DNA of 64,000 bases from Ipomoea triloba (taxonomy: Eukaryota; Streptophyta; Magnoliopsida; Solanales; Convolvulaceae): assembly GCF_003576645.1 (NCBI RefSeq), contig NC_044929.1, positions 20,305,798 through 20,369,797 on the forward strand, in the 5' to 3' direction. The position numbers and the translations under genes are program-made. The first letter of the stretch is position 1, and each line of letters opens with the position of its first letter. Positions 12,097-24,440 of the stretch are shown in pieces. The notes below the pieces were generated by a model. The model saw nothing but the letters and a program-made list of their open reading frames with translations. It searched no databases and was not told where the DNA came from.

Positions 12097-15000
12097 TCAC
12101 CGAGTTCTCACCAAACCGGGTGTCCAATTTCGCCAATCCAGCTTGCCAATGGATTTGTTCCTCAAGTTGATGATTTCTCTGAAATCAAAGCCCTTCTTTT
12201 GGTTATTGTTTTCCTGTACCTCGGGTTCAGCTTCTTCGCATTCATCTTCTTCTTCTGCATCTTTAGCAGCTTCTCCCTCTGCTTTGACAGTATCGGGCAC
12301 AGCTTCATCTCCGGTTGTCTCAGTGATGATGCTGCTGAGCCTCTCCACGACCTCGCTCATTTTGGGGCGAGATTTTGGCTGCTTCATCAAGCATTTGTTA
12401 GCTAGCGATGCGAGTCTGAGTGCAGACTTGGTGCAGTTCTGTCCCTCCAGTCGAGGGTCGAGAATAACGTGGAATTTCTTTGAATCTGACACGTACGGTC
12501 TCACCCACTCCAACAGCTTCTGCTCACCTCGGGGCAGATTTCGCTCCAGCACCCGCCTACCTGTGATAAGCTCGTACAGAACCACCCCGAAGCTCCAAAC
12601 ATCACTCTTAGCAGTGAGTCTGCCAGTGTGAACATATTCAGGAGCAGCATAACCAACAGTTCCGACAACCTAAACCAAACAAATTCCGAGGAAAGCACAT
12701 TAAAAACGCCCCCTACCTGTACTACCATCTAGCAAATCGCCTAACAAGAAGTTCACGAGTGTCAAAGAGTAGAAAAACAACTTACTGCTGTCGAGACATG
12801 ACCGAGTCCTTGAGCCGGTCCCTGTCTAGCCAACCCGAAGTCTGAGAGTTTTGCGTTGAAGTCTTCATCCAGAAGAATGTTGGATGATTTAAAATCTCGA
12901 AATATCAACTGAACCAAAAACAAAACAAAACAATATAAAACGAGAAGATTCAAAATCAGGGAAATCAGAGTTGTTAGTGCTGACTAGCACTAATCTTCTT
13001 AGCAAAGTTTCAACAGGATATAGCTTTCAAATACAAAACACTTCAAATTTCATATATGTTCATATCCAAAATTCAGGTACTCAGCACCTAACCTAGTATC
13101 GTTTTCTGCTCATAAACATCTAAAAGTTGCCACGTAGTATAAACAACTTAGCGATTCAGAATTGTCAAACACAATACATTGTGATTTTGTCCATCCAGAA
13201 GTCATAATATTACGTGTGGTTGTGCACTACAAGAGTCCAAAAGTGTATAATTGCTGGAAAAAAAAAACTTTGATATAAGACGATTCTGAATCACCTGAAA
13301 ATCCATTTCTTCGTGCAGATAAGCCAATCCACGAGCTGCATCTTGAGCAATCCTTAATCTCAAACTCCATGACAGAACATTAGGCAATCTAGAAAACAGA
13401 TGGTCCTCTAGGCTTTTATTATGCATGAGCTCGTAGACTAGAAGTCGTTGGATCCCCCTCTCATCGTCTTCTGCACAATACCCAATCAATTTCACGAGAT
13501 TTGGGTGCTTAACTACCCCCAAAAAGTTGACTTCATTAATCCACTCCTTGTGCCCCTGAATACTAAAACAAATAATTACAACACACCAAACACCGCTTAG
13601 CTTCTCAATCACTGCACATTTTCAAGTTTTTCTTTTTTCTTTTTTCTTTTTTCTTGATAGCAACTGTAAGTAGAGAGAATCAAAGTGAAAACTAGTGTAA
13701 AATCCACAAACAAGTGAGTTGTGAAAGAAAGATCTGAACAACACAGAGAAAAAATCAAACAAGCAGACCAAGTCCTCTCTTCTGCAGAGGAATCTTCCCT
13801 TTAAGTCAATTGTGGTGGCCAGTGACAGCGATGAACCATATTTGTTTCTATAAATTTTAGTCCGAGATAACATGTTTGGAAAAACTTGTACTTGGTGACA
13901 TTGAAAGTTGGAGAAAAAGTCTTAACATTTGTGTCACGCAAAGGAATTGTGGAAGTCATGGAAGAACACAAATGGCTGTGGACTGTAGAGGCAACATTTG
14001 ATCAAAGGTTGAATGATGCCAAACAAGTTGACATTCCTTTGTATCACTTCTGTGATAAAATTCCACTATTAAACTGCAATCCATACAAGAGAAAGTAAAT
14101 TTTTTTCCTTTTTATTAAGAAAATAATCTTTTTTTTTTCTTCTAAATGACGAGTAAAACTAGAAGCCACTGTCCAAGAGAATCCATTGGTAAATCCCGCA
14201 TTGTGACCGGAACTAGCAAAAGACACAAGAAGGTAAACCAACCTAAATTGACCAAGCTGATCATCTCGGCAAATAGGTCGCTTCCACAGGGAATAGAAGT
14301 CTTTCTTTCTTTTTTTTTGACTGACGAGGGAGGGAAACCGCAGCCACTGCCTGAGCGATGAATAAACTCTGGCATGTGATCCTAACCTAGAAGGCTAATA
14401 AATCGCTTCTACTAGAAGTCGAGCTTATAAACTCATGATTATAAAGCTAGCTGATCAACTTGATTGAGGTTGTCCGAGTTTAAAGTCTTTTTCACTAAAC
14501 AAAGGGCACAAGTAGGTAAATACGCCTAAATTGTCCATAGTTGACTTGACAAATAGGCTGCTCCCACGAGAATATAAATTTTTTTTTTTTGAGTGACGAC
14601 GGAGGAAACCTCGGCGACTACCCTATGATCCTAACCTAGAAGGCCAATAGATCGCTTTGTTAGAAGTCAAATTTATAACTTTATGGTTATAAAATTAGCT
14701 CATCACATGAAGTTTTATACTGTTTTGTATAACAACAAATTACAGTAAATTCTTTGATATGTTCCAATAATCTTGCAGAAGCAACAGAAAGTTTGAATAT
14801 TTGAAGCAAAAATTATGAATAGAGTGAAAAGGCATGCCTGGAAACCATTGCGATTGAGCTGTTTAACCGCCACATCTACATTCGAATTCAAATCCGGGCC
14901 GGGTACGCTAACAACGCCTCTATAAACGCAGCCAAACCCGCCCTCTCCGATCACCAGAGCGCGGCTGAACCCTCGCGTAGCGGATTTGAGCTCCGCGAAG

Positions 15001-15236
15001 GTGAAAACCCGCAGATCGTTGCCCCGACGCTGAGCCAGGAGCTGGTAGAAGCAGAGCGAGTCAGTGAAATCCCTCGAGTCCGAGTCAAACTCAGAGCGCC
15101 GAGTCGACTCAACGCTGCTGGAAGCCACACTGAGGGAGCGGGCCCACGAGACCTTGGAAGAGCGGGAGCTTGAAACGACGCCGTCTTCGTCGTCTTCCTC
15201 CTTCCTCTCCCCATTCGTGAAGTGAAAGCATTTCAT
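12097..15236 (-). CDS. Receptor-like cytoplasmic kinase, RLCK-VII (PBL19/PCRK type)
   Basis: Four exons read from high to low coordinate: 15236-14838, 13555-13295, 12908-12786, 12669-12097, giving 451 residues in continuous frame. The start MKCFHF resembles the MKCF start of PBL19/PCRK proteins as I recall them. The kinase has GEGGFG (97-102), VAVKQL with Lys125, [12 protein letters not shown] (Asp225), DFG (243-245) and [10 protein letters not shown]. The segment [18 protein letters not shown] and the intron placed directly before GHKEW are typical of this subgroup. The tail after the kinase is acidic and ends in a basic stretch. Known relatives act in pattern-triggered immunity; that role here is inference. 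Intron 1 uses a GC donor (CAG|GCATGC at 14837-14836) instead of GT and holds repeats. The gene converges on the other kinase, about 1.2 kb between stop codons. Confidence 0.94.
13556..14837 (-). other. GC-AG intron 1 of the PBL19-type kinase, with internal duplicated repeat
   Basis: The donor reads CAG|GCATGC and the acceptor TTCAG|GGG. The flanking codons join as NGFQ-GHKEW, the expected kinase junction. Inside, two diverged direct copies of a block of about 200-250 bp lie at about 14225-14460 and 14510-14705. Both contain CAAATAGG, then a T-rich tract, then GATCCTAACCTAGAAGGC and a shared tail. A 70-codon open stretch at 13886-14098 has no recognisable domain. Confidence 0.8.
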
Positions 15237-15337
15237 CCTCTCTTATTCTCCTCCTCAATCTTCAAGAAAACATGGAACCTCTCAACTCTCAAGTGTTGTA
15301 CAAACGTTGAATGTCTGAATGTCGGAAAGGTATGATA

Positions 15338-15346
15338 GTATATATA
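15338..15346 (-). promoter_or_regulatory. Candidate TATA box of the PBL19-type kinase gene
   Basis: On the minus strand a TATATATA run lies about 105 bp upstream of the ATG at 15236. A short ATAG repeat (15397-15421) and a GA tract (15519-15549) follow upstream; GA/CT tracts are common in plant core promoters. Positional inference. Confidence 0.35.
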
Positions 15347-15685
15347 GTATAGAGTATAGACTATAGAGTGCTTTGTTTAACTTGCTGTCTGTCTATCTAT
15401 ATAGATAGATGGATAGATAGATACAGACTCAACAACTGAACATGTATGTATAGGTTGGAGTCGTAGCATATGTAATAGAGCTAAAGGAGCAGGTTCTGCA
15501 CATTGTCGTGTTGCAGAAGAGAGAGAGAGAGGGAGAGAGAGAGAGAGAAAGAGATTTGAGTCACGAGAGATGTGCGAAGTGGAGCCTGTGAGCAGAAATT
15601 TTTTTGTTGGATTCGTAAAATAGAAAGATGGAGAGGATAAAAGTGTCCTTTCACCCACTGCCCGGATTGCTTCATTTGACCGAGA

Positions 15686-15753
15686 TTTGAATTAAATTAC
15701 CAAAATGACATATTTGCCCTTTGAATTAAATTACAAAAATGACATAATTGCCC
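15686..15753. repeat. 34-bp tandem duplication upstream of the PBL19-type kinase
   Basis: Two adjacent units (15686-15719, 15720-15753) share TTTGAATTAAATTAC and AAAATGACAT followed by TTGCCC, differing at about two positions. Confidence 0.85.
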
Positions 15754-15759
15754 TCCATC

Positions 15760-18330
15760 TATCTCTCACTCTCCTCCTGGCCCCTCTCATAATGAAAGTA
15801 GGTATTGTGCTTCCTAGGACAACTCGATTAGTCATAGAGTGAAGTTTGAAAAGAAAGATGAGAGATCAAGTCACACTAGTAACACTGTAGGGATAACTAA
15901 GTTATTATGATTTACATCATCCTAAATGCTCTGTGAGGGGACTCCTTGTACACAATAAGTAAATATCTAGTCATTTTGTTAAGCTAAGTTACTATAATTT
16001 ACATCATCCTAGGTGCTTTGTCAAGCCGAGAACCCTTGGAGCTGAAGATTCAACCTTTTAGGAAGAATGAAAGTAGGTATTATGCTTACCAATGTCCTTT
16101 TGGTTGAGTCTATTACATATAGTGGAGGGTTTACCTAATACACACCATCGAATAGTAGTTGCATGTTGTATTGTTACACAAATGAAAGCATGTATCATGA
16201 AAAAAAAATGGATCTAAAAAAAAAATAGTATGATAGGAAAAGAAAAAAATCTTTCAAATTTAAATATCACTCCATAATATTCCACTTGAATTTTTTTATT
16301 TATCCGGAATATACCCATCAAATTTGCTTTAAAATTCCCCCACCATTTATAAAATATTGTTACAAATAATAAAAGCAAGATACATTTGTCATTACACTAT
16401 GTTATATTGAATAGGCATGTGCATGATGATGTGGTATATATATTTAATTTTGAAATTAATAGTAACATAATAGTAATGTTTAATTTTAATATGTGAGCAT
16501 GATTTGACGTAGTTTGTTTTGTTTTGTTTTTCTTTTGGTATTATTTATTAGGTGATGTACATGAAAAGGAATAAAATGATTGAAAATATTTTGTGAGGGT
16601 TAGGGAAAATGATTTTCATAGGCACGGTGGTAATTGTGTTTCATGATATTATACTTAGAAATGAAGCATTCAACCACCAATTCAATCACAAAGAAGTGTA
16701 ATTAACACAACTTTGTTTTACATTATAATTTATAACTATAAAAGTGTATATTGGGTGATACCCGCCTCCAAAGCCTTAGATGACAAAGTATCCCAAAGGA
16801 TAAACTAGTTTAAGCAAGCCTTAGATTACCGACTCAATACTTATGCGTTTGTAGTTTCTCTAAATAACTGAGTTTAATTTGTTTGCTTCCTTTGTAGGGT
16901 AAAAAAATGTCCAAAATTGATGCCAGGAACTAATAATAGATGCCCAAATTGATATTTTAACTAACTACAAAAGTTAGTTCAAGAGTAGAGGTTTGACCCC
17001 AACTTAAGTACTACTTTTCGAACACCACTTTGTTGTCACTAGAAATCTTCCCAGCTCCCTTGGTCTCTCAAGGAAAACATCAATTATAGACACTCAAAAT
17101 GAAGCCTTCATTGCACTATAAAAGTTAAGTAGAGATTTGATCTTAACTTAATATAATAGTCTACTAGTATAAAGATGAGACTTCATATAAAAAATTTCGA
17201 AATCAATTTTTACGCTTATCTTTAAAAGTGTTCATACATTATTATAAACCCTACTACTTGAATCTTTAACTTTGGAAACTATCTAGCCTAAGGTATGGTT
17301 GAACCCGTTGTGTGATGTAAAATGGATATTGAATATTGATGGTTAGAAAAAGTTTACTTAGGGCCGTATAGGTATTTAGCAGTGTAAATAGGCCTTGTTT
17401 GGATTCAGCCTAACAAATCGGCCCATATTCAAATGTTTGGAATTTATTTTATTTTAATCTATGATTATAATGATGTTTTTATTTTTAATTTTATTTTTAA
17501 ATTTAAAAAATATTTCACTTTTAGTCTTAAATATACAAAATATCTTTTGTATTGTGAAATTTTTACCTTACTAAGTGTATTTTGTAATGTTCTGAACTAA
17601 AAATAAAACAATTTAAAAAATGTCGATAATTAAAAGTGAAATAGATCAAAGTGAAACAAAAAATGAAAATGTTTTGAGGGACCAAAAGTCAAATAAAATC
17701 TTTATTTTTAACACTTGAACTTTATATTTTTAGATTAATTTTTATTTTTTTAAAAATATTTTTAGAGCTAAAGACGTTGTCGTCAATCGACATAATTGTA
17801 ACTCTTCCAAATGGAGGTCATAGGTTTGAACCCCACTGGGAGCATTGACTGTACTTTTTGTGTTACAATAGGATGAGAAAGTATGTATGTATCTGATACT
17901 ATATTGTAACTGAGTCAATAATACTAAAAAAATTATGCAGACTTTTTTTTTTTATGACAAGGAATGCCTGCAATCACTATCTGATAATGTACACATGATA
18001 AATTTCACTTATACATGTGTAATAGCTTAATTGCATACCATGCATGAAGGATAAATTATACTAAGAAGACCGTATGTAATAAGCTTGATGAAAAAAATAT
18101 TGACAATAATTACATTCATAACCTTCTAATATAAGAGTCATGACTGGTCAACCACTCGGCCACCCTTCTTGTGGCTATAACCCTAGCCCTTGAAATAAAT
18201 CTTATCTCAGCCTTAGCTTATCGTATAGTATATATGATAGAAATAAAAATGTTATTTGAGCATATAATTGCTTATGTCAAACAGCATATGGTTTTCTGCT
18301 AATAAATCATACTGAGTGTATCTAATGTTT
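15760..18330. other. Gene-free AT-rich stretch
   Basis: No supported gene. Diverged copies of a segment containing AATTTACATCATCCTA occur near 15908 and 15991. A SINE remnant lies near 17770-17860. The remainder shows nothing I can name. Confidence 0.55.
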
Positions 18331-18336
18331 AATGTA

Positions 18337-18458
18337 TTCTTTTTATTTTTTAATAAATTATAAAAGGGTATAAGATTACTATTAGAGAGTGCTTGGTTCT
18401 TTTTATTTTTTAATAAATTATAAAAGGGTATAAGATTACTATTAGAGAGTGCTTGGTT
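18337..18458. repeat. Perfect 60-bp tandem duplication
   Basis: Units 18337-18396 and 18397-18456 are identical, containing TAAATTATAAAAGGGTATAA and TTAGAGAGTGCTTGG. The repeat also matches two bases into a third unit. Perfect identity suggests recent origin or an assembly duplication. Confidence 0.95.
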
Positions 18459-18689
18459 AAGCCTTGACGCAACATAATAAATGTGAATATTGTAATATCA
18501 TATTCTCTTATTTAACTCACATGAATAAGATTTTTGAGTCTTTCTCTATCCGGGTTCACTCAGAGAGGCACAAGAGCTGGTCCAGGGAGAATCGTCACTT
18601 ATGAAAATCGAACCTGTGTTCTCCGAAATTTTTCCCCACAAATAGAGCTCACTTGTCACTTGAGCTACCCATTGAGTTAACTCATAGGA

Positions 18690-18985
18690 ATGAGATGTCA
18701 CTATAGAGATCGCACTATCTTTGTTTTTGAGAGGTGTTTGATTCGAGTTATTTCACATAATCTTAGAAATGGAAATATTATAATACCACATTTCCCTTGT
18801 TTGATCAAACGACATGTGAGTTTATTATATTGCAAAGAATGTGAATTTTCAAACGTTGTTTTTAATTTATTTTTGGTAACATGTATGAGAATCATATTCC
18901 CCTCATATTCTATCTTATATGGGATTTCCGAGGACATTTCATTATTACTTCAAAATATCATTCGTACCAAACACCTCCTTATTTC
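18690..18985. mobile_element. MITE-like inverted element
   Basis: GAGAGGTGTTTGATTCGAGT near 18730 is matched in inverse by TCGTACCAAACACCTCC near 18961-18977. The ends are of the 'GTGTTTGG' type. The interior is AT-rich with no gene. Confidence 0.4.
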
Positions 18986-19079
18986 AATTTTGGTAACATC
19001 AATGATAATTACATTCCTTCCACATTCATTCTCCGGTCATATGATATTCTAAAATATAGAGTCATCAAAACAGGTTTAA

Positions 19080-19242
19080 CATCCGGGCTAGTTCGTCACG
19101 CCCCTTCAAAAACGCATGGCGAACTTTGAATTTTAGGACCCGTATTTTGACAGAATTTTTAGCATGTCCCGCCAAAATGGCGGGCTTGGCAGACCAATGA
19201 GGACCCGCCTAGTATGATTAGTGTGTCTATATATATACACAC

Positions 19243-19280
<38 letters not shown>

Positions 19281-19665
19281 CATTTTATATAATTATATAT
19301 ATAAATATACATTAATTTATTTATTAATATTTAAAAAATGTATTAGTAAGTAGTACATTATATAAATTATAGATTCACGTATTATGTATTTGATTATTTA
19401 TTAGAACTTATTTGTTATTACATACTCTATTAATTATTATTGTATTGAACAAATTACAAATGCATTAATATATGTTTAAACTATTCAAATTAGTTTAGTA
19501 TACACTTATTAACTTTTTCATATTAATTTTATTTAAATTTAAAACTTTTTAAATTTGGCAGCCCTGCCGAGGCCCGTGGGCCTAAGGCAGGGAAGGGAGC
19601 GGCCTATTTTAGGGTCGTATTTTGGCGGGCCCGCAACACCGGCCTGCTTAGACTACTCTACTAAA
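19080..19665. repeat. AT-rich block bounded by GC-rich segments, with AC microsatellite
   Basis: The left segment has GTCCCGCCAAAATGGCGGGC and the right has TATTTTGGCGGGCCCGC with GGCCCGTGGGCCTAAGGC. The core is AT-rich and includes an (AC) run at 19237-19276. The layout suggests an old repeat, but I cannot assign a class. Confidence 0.35.
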
Positions 19666-19669
19666 AAAT

Positions 19670-21500
19670 GTTACATGATCTAAAAACATCTTTTGAATTA
19701 TACACTCTCACAAAAATTTTGTCGCAAAATAAATTAATTCAATCGAGTTTCAATCTATCCTATTCGAGAAAGTTTTTCTAACCTTTTTTTTTTGGTTTTT
19801 TTTTTTTTTTAATGAGAGTTAATTACCGAAATGGTCCCTGGACTATAACGAAATTTTATCAATTTGGTCATTGACTATTTATTTTTTTTTTTTTTTTTTT
19901 TGCAGTTCTCAACATTGAAAATCTTAATCACTTTGGTCTTCCGTTCGGCCAACGCCAGAAATCTATTTAATTCGAGGGTATTGCTGGAATTTCACATCAC
20001 ATGCCCTATTTCATCTCTTATTAAACCAAAGAGTTAATTATTGAAATGGTTCATTGACTAAGATTACAAATTTGATCCTGAGAAGCTCGGAAAACTATAA
20101 CACACAAATTATACTGTAGAGGCAAACTACACTACCATGTGTGACAGGTTCAACAGAAGAGATGTTAAGAAAATAACTAAATTTGTGACTTTTTAATAAG
20201 AGAATTATGGTCTGATCTACTTACTCTGTATTGTTGATAAGAGTAGTGTAAGTCGATCACGAGTGAAGCAGGGAGATTCCAGACGACAAGAATAACAGAC
20301 CAAATCTCAGTCGATCTTATTATTTTATTAGATGAGATAGAGTACCGGCGGTCATCTTTGTTTAATGTATTGTATAGGTAAATAAGTCAAGCGCATTGAC
20401 CGGCCACTCTGCAAATGCATTGTCATGTCTGCCTAGGATGTCTCCGAAGGAAAATATTACTCAGACACTTAAGTTCTAATTTCTATTTTTATTTTCTCAT
20501 ACAAAAATTTAATATTGACACTTTCATTGAAAATTACAAAATGAAGATAACTTACCTCAGAAAATAAAAGTGAAAGAATATAAACTGAGAATCCATGTAG
20601 TAGAATTTAGGAAATATTATGGCAGGCCAGAAGAGCTAATAAAAACCTGTCACTTTGTGGCTTCACACTTCACACACCCAGCAGTAACGTAACAGCCTCA
20701 TCAGCTCGACGTGTCAACTCACTGCCATATATGGCCCCTTTCTCTGTCATCTCGATCTTCCGCGACCAAAAACACCCAACCCATCCAGTTCAGACAACTA
20801 ATTAACACACCAATTCATCTTTCTCGAGTAAGAATAGGTGTGATTCTGGCTGAATATAGATTATCCTCATAGTAGTAGGGTTGATCTTTCTCGAGTAGAC
20901 CATGTAGACGTAATTCTAGCTAAATTTGAATTATATTCACTGGGATAGAAATATAGGGTACTATATGAAGTAAAAAATAAAAATAAAAGTATCTTAAGTT
21001 GTGCTCCCGAGGTGCATGGTTGACTAATTAAAAAAAGTAGAAAAAGCATCCTAAGCACCTAGCTAGTGAGTACTTGCATGGGCTCAATGGGGAGCTGAGG
21101 CTCTTCCATGTGGCCATATAGTGAACCTCTTAGTAGCTGAGAATATTGAGATAAAGATGGAATATCTAGGATGATATGGGATTTCCTAGTTGGTTTTACG
21201 GAGCACGTTTGGTTGAAAGGAAAGAATTTGGGAGAAAATGAATTGTAATTTGACGGGAAAAGAATAAAATTAGAATAAAGTATTAAAGAGCATACCAACA
21301 TCTAAAATGGAGTTGATTTTTCAATTTTAGGAAAAAAAAAAAAAAAGTCGAATGCAAATGCATGCAATGCAATATTAGAATATAAAATGTAGCACTAATT
21401 TAATAATATTAGAAGAAGCAAGGACAATAAATTCATTTCATTCATTCATCAACACGACACAATTAGAGAACATCACCTAACCACGACAACTCCGATCCCA
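19670..21500. other. Gene-free stretch between repeats and the FPF1-like gene
   Basis: Contains two direct, diverged copies of a motif like GAGTTAATTACCGAAATGGT (about 19815 and 20033), a form often seen at Mutator-like ends, and a decayed MITE piece at 21205-21280. No gene recognised. Confidence 0.45.
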
Positions 21501-21646
21501 CTTAATTATCCTTTCTAGTACGATAAAACATTCTTGCCCCAAACAACACCTCAAACCCATAAAAATGAAAAAACCTCAACAATCTTAAAGCTAGCAACAA
21601 TGATAATGATAACAGACTCTCGAGATTGAGGTGTAATCCTGTTAGG

Positions 21647-22063
21647 TTACGAATTGGGGATATCGATGGTTTGAAGATCAGAAAGATCACGTACTTGGAA
21701 GAAGGAGCGGTTCTTGACGACGATATCGTACATGTGGAGCGTCTTGAAATCGGAGAAGCTTTTAGGGAGGGAGATGAGGTGGGCGGAGTCTTCGGAGCGG
21801 TGGAACTGAAGGAGCTCCGCCGCGGTTCCGTCGTGATAGCGCCGCCAACCGAGCTCAACCAGCCTCCGCTCCAGCTCCACGTAGGATTTGATGACTTGGT
21901 TCGCCGGAAGAAAAACAAGAACCCGCGGCCGAGCGCCGGGCGCGGTGGCCGTGCCCCCGCCGGAACACGACGACCCATAATCCCTCCGCTCGAAGGATTC
22001 CCGGGTCGGGTTAGTGATCAAACGTACGACCCCGTTCTTGTCGAAGATCCACACACCCGACAT
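21647..22063 (-). CDS. FPF1: FPF1-like protein (flowering-promoting factor 1 family)
   Basis: Intronless, 138 residues. It starts MSGVWIFDKNGVVRLI and carries the family landmarks: LVFLPANQVIKSY, LVELGWRRYH, LLQFHRSEDSAHLISLP, and HMYDIVVKN followed by FFQVRDL. FPF1 proteins are usually about 110 residues. The extra length is a Ser/Gly/Ala-rich insertion after the first 20 residues (about 25-48) and an 11-residue tail after VRDL. FPF1-like proteins are small plant proteins reported to influence flowering time and gibberellin-linked elongation; the biochemical activity is not established. The start is fixed by the conserved MSGVW. Codon use in the insertion is GC-rich compared with the flanks. 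Confidence 0.95.
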   Translation of the reverse strand: MSGVWIFDKNGVVRLITNPTRESFERRDYGSSCSGGGTATAPGARPRVLVFLPANQVIKSYVELERRLVELGWRRYHDGTAAELLQFHRSEDSAHLISLPKSFSDFKTLHMYDIVVKNRSFFQVRDLSDLQTIDIPNS

Positions 22064-22129
22064 TATTATCTATCTTCAACTACCTATGAAAATAATGAGA
22101 TATATATTAACATTTAGTCGATATGTTGT

Positions 22130-23600
22130 GCACATTTTCAGATAGTGATTGCGGGTTTTTCGGCTCAGAATGAGATAGTATCATCATGTGAAGGGTATGC
22201 ATGGATAGGAGCAAGGACATCATGTGAATGCTGAGATATCTTGGAGTAGGCTTTTGGAAAACAAGCCAAATCACTTTCCTCAGCGTTCTTTGGAATACAA
22301 ACGTTTTTATGTATGAACATGGGGCCTAGCTACCATAGGATGAGTCCCCATATGCATATATATAATATATTATATGTTGATGGGAATTGAGCCACCCAGC
22401 TACCTAGCTAATGTCATCCAGGGCAGCGAGCCAGTTGATGCATAGCTCATTACTAGTGCAAATTATAGACTGAGGTGAATTTCAGCAGTATTCACAGTTT
22501 CAGTTCTTATCCGAGTTGGATCCTTTGTCGTTGGTATCAGTACGTGTAAGTTTAATTTCTATTTGAGTTAGTTCTTTTGTTGGTATCCGTGAATAGCATC
22601 AAAGTTACTATTCAATATATTTTGTCTTACCACATTAGTGCAATTAATAAAGACTTACTTTTAAAATAAGAAGTTTCACTTAAAACTTACTTTTAATGAT
22701 AGATTGAGTAGAATATGCTGATTTTCTGTGCACAAAAGTGTACGAGTCTCGAAGTTAAATTGACTTGAATTTCCTCTTCATAGGTCCGCAATTGATTCAT
22801 GCATGATTCAAGATATAGTCCAACCAAGTTGAGAAACTTAAATTATAAAGAAAAAAAAAGTTAAATATATTTTGTAATTTATCTCTTTTACAAGATTTTA
22901 GGGACAAGACATGATAATAGGTGATTATAGAGAAGAAAGAAAGACATAATTAAGAAAAGATTAGATTATTGCCTTATTTTAATATAACTTTAATAGTTCA
23001 TTTAGTTATTATGTGTATTAATAGTTTATTATAAAATATAAATACTCATGTTGTACCAGCACAAAAATCATCATAAAATAATGATGTTATATTCTTCCGT
23101 GTCATATCCTTTCTTTCTATGGTGTTTTAACTATTTTTTTGAATAATATTGACTCTATTACGATGTAGTATTCGTTTATACCTATTTTCTCAACTTATAC
23201 AATGAAGTACAAAGAGTAAATGCCTCCACTGATGTTTAAACCTATGATCGACCATTTCAGAAATCTACAGATCAAGATATTATTGAGTTACAAGCTACTT
23301 TTCTTTCTCTAATCCCTCTTTTCTTCCTATTCTATCTTCTTTCCTTCTTCGTTCTTGATTCTTATTCAAAATCAGCATTCATTTGAAATAGTTGAAGGAA
23401 TTTTTCAAAAAATATTCGAACTCAAAAATTGGTTAATTTCGTAACTAAACCAATGCGCATGATACTTAACAACCTTTTTTTAAGGGTCCATTTGGAAACG
23501 GAAATCTTTTTTTTTTTTTTTGAATTTTTCAGTGTTTTGATATTCAAAAAAAATGAATTCAAATGAAAATATTATTCATTCTAATCAACAAAAAAAAAAA
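22130..23600. other. Region upstream of the FPF1-like gene
   Basis: AT-rich with no supported coding sequence. A TATATATAATATATTATATG run at about 22356-22375 could hold the FPF1-like TATA element about 300 bp upstream of its ATG, but this is uncertain. Confidence 0.4.
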
Positions 23601-23607
23601 AGCAAAA

Positions 23608-24038
23608 ACTTGTGTGAGACCGTCTCACCATGAGACGGGTCGGGTCACGATGCAAATGTAACACTTATATGCACAAATGTCATACTTATATGTTCAAATG
23701 TAATACTAATGAGGAATAAAATTTTTGTTACTTATTAGGGTAAATGTAATACTTTTAAGGGAAAATACAATACTTTTACATTTCGATTTAAAAGTATTAC
23801 ATTTTTCCTCAAAAGTATTATATTTGCCCTTATAAGTGAGAGGCACTTGTCAATATTACTTATTATGAAAAATGTATTACTTTTTCTCTTATAAGTATCA
23901 AAAATTGTATTTTGATTAGTGTTATATTTGAGCATATAAGTATGAGATTTGCACATATAAGTATGACATTTGCACGGTGTTTTGACCCGACCCGACCCGT
24001 CTCACGAATAAGGATCCGTGAGACGGTCTCACACAAGT
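23608..24038. mobile_element. hAT-type MITE, copy 1
   Basis: Inverted ends ACTTGTGTGAGACCGTCTCAC and GTGAGACGGTCTCACACAAGT, each followed inward by GAGACGGGTCGGGTC. The interior is AT-rich with repeated AATGTAATACTT and AAAAGTATTACATTT phrases. It is very similar over its length to the copy at 42046-42487. Confidence 0.85.
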
Positions 24039-24159
24039 GTGACCCACAAAAAAATATAATTTGGCTGAAACTGTGGTTTAACTTTTTAGTTGGAAGACAT
24101 TTTTCGAATTCTTTATTTTCTATTTCTCTTCCATCTCTTATTTTTTAAGTTAGTTTCCA

Positions 24160-24160
<1 letters not shown>

Positions 24161-24202
<42 letters not shown>

Positions 24203-24440
24203 TCCACCACGATCATCACCACCACCACCACCACTACCACCATCACCATCGTACCACTACTACCACCAACACCACTATTACACCACCACCAACACCAACA
24301 CCACTACCCCACTGCCACTACAACCACCACCACTACTGCCATCGATACCACCACCACAAACACCAACACAACCACGCCACCACCACTACTATCACCACCA
24401 CCACTACCACCAATATCACCACAACCACCACTAATAGCAC
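24161..24440. repeat. Compound ATT and CCA-type triplet repeat
   Basis: (ATT)13 at 24161-24200 passes directly into about 240 bp of impure ACC/CCA/CAC triplets with A and T substitutions. The open frame over it codes only Pro/His/Tyr/Thr low complexity and is not a gene. Confidence 0.9.

Noticed and set aside
11894..12631. 245-codon plus-strand frame over the PBL19-type kinase last exon
   Set aside because: Antisense shadow; low-complexity Ser-rich translation of the acidic tail codons.
13886..14098. 70-codon open frame in kinase intron 1
   Set aside because: Reasonable composition but no recognisable domain and it lies inside an intron on the opposite strand.
24090..24434. 114-codon Pro/His-rich open frame
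   Set aside because: It is the translation of ATT and CCA-type triplet repeats with no domain or splice context.
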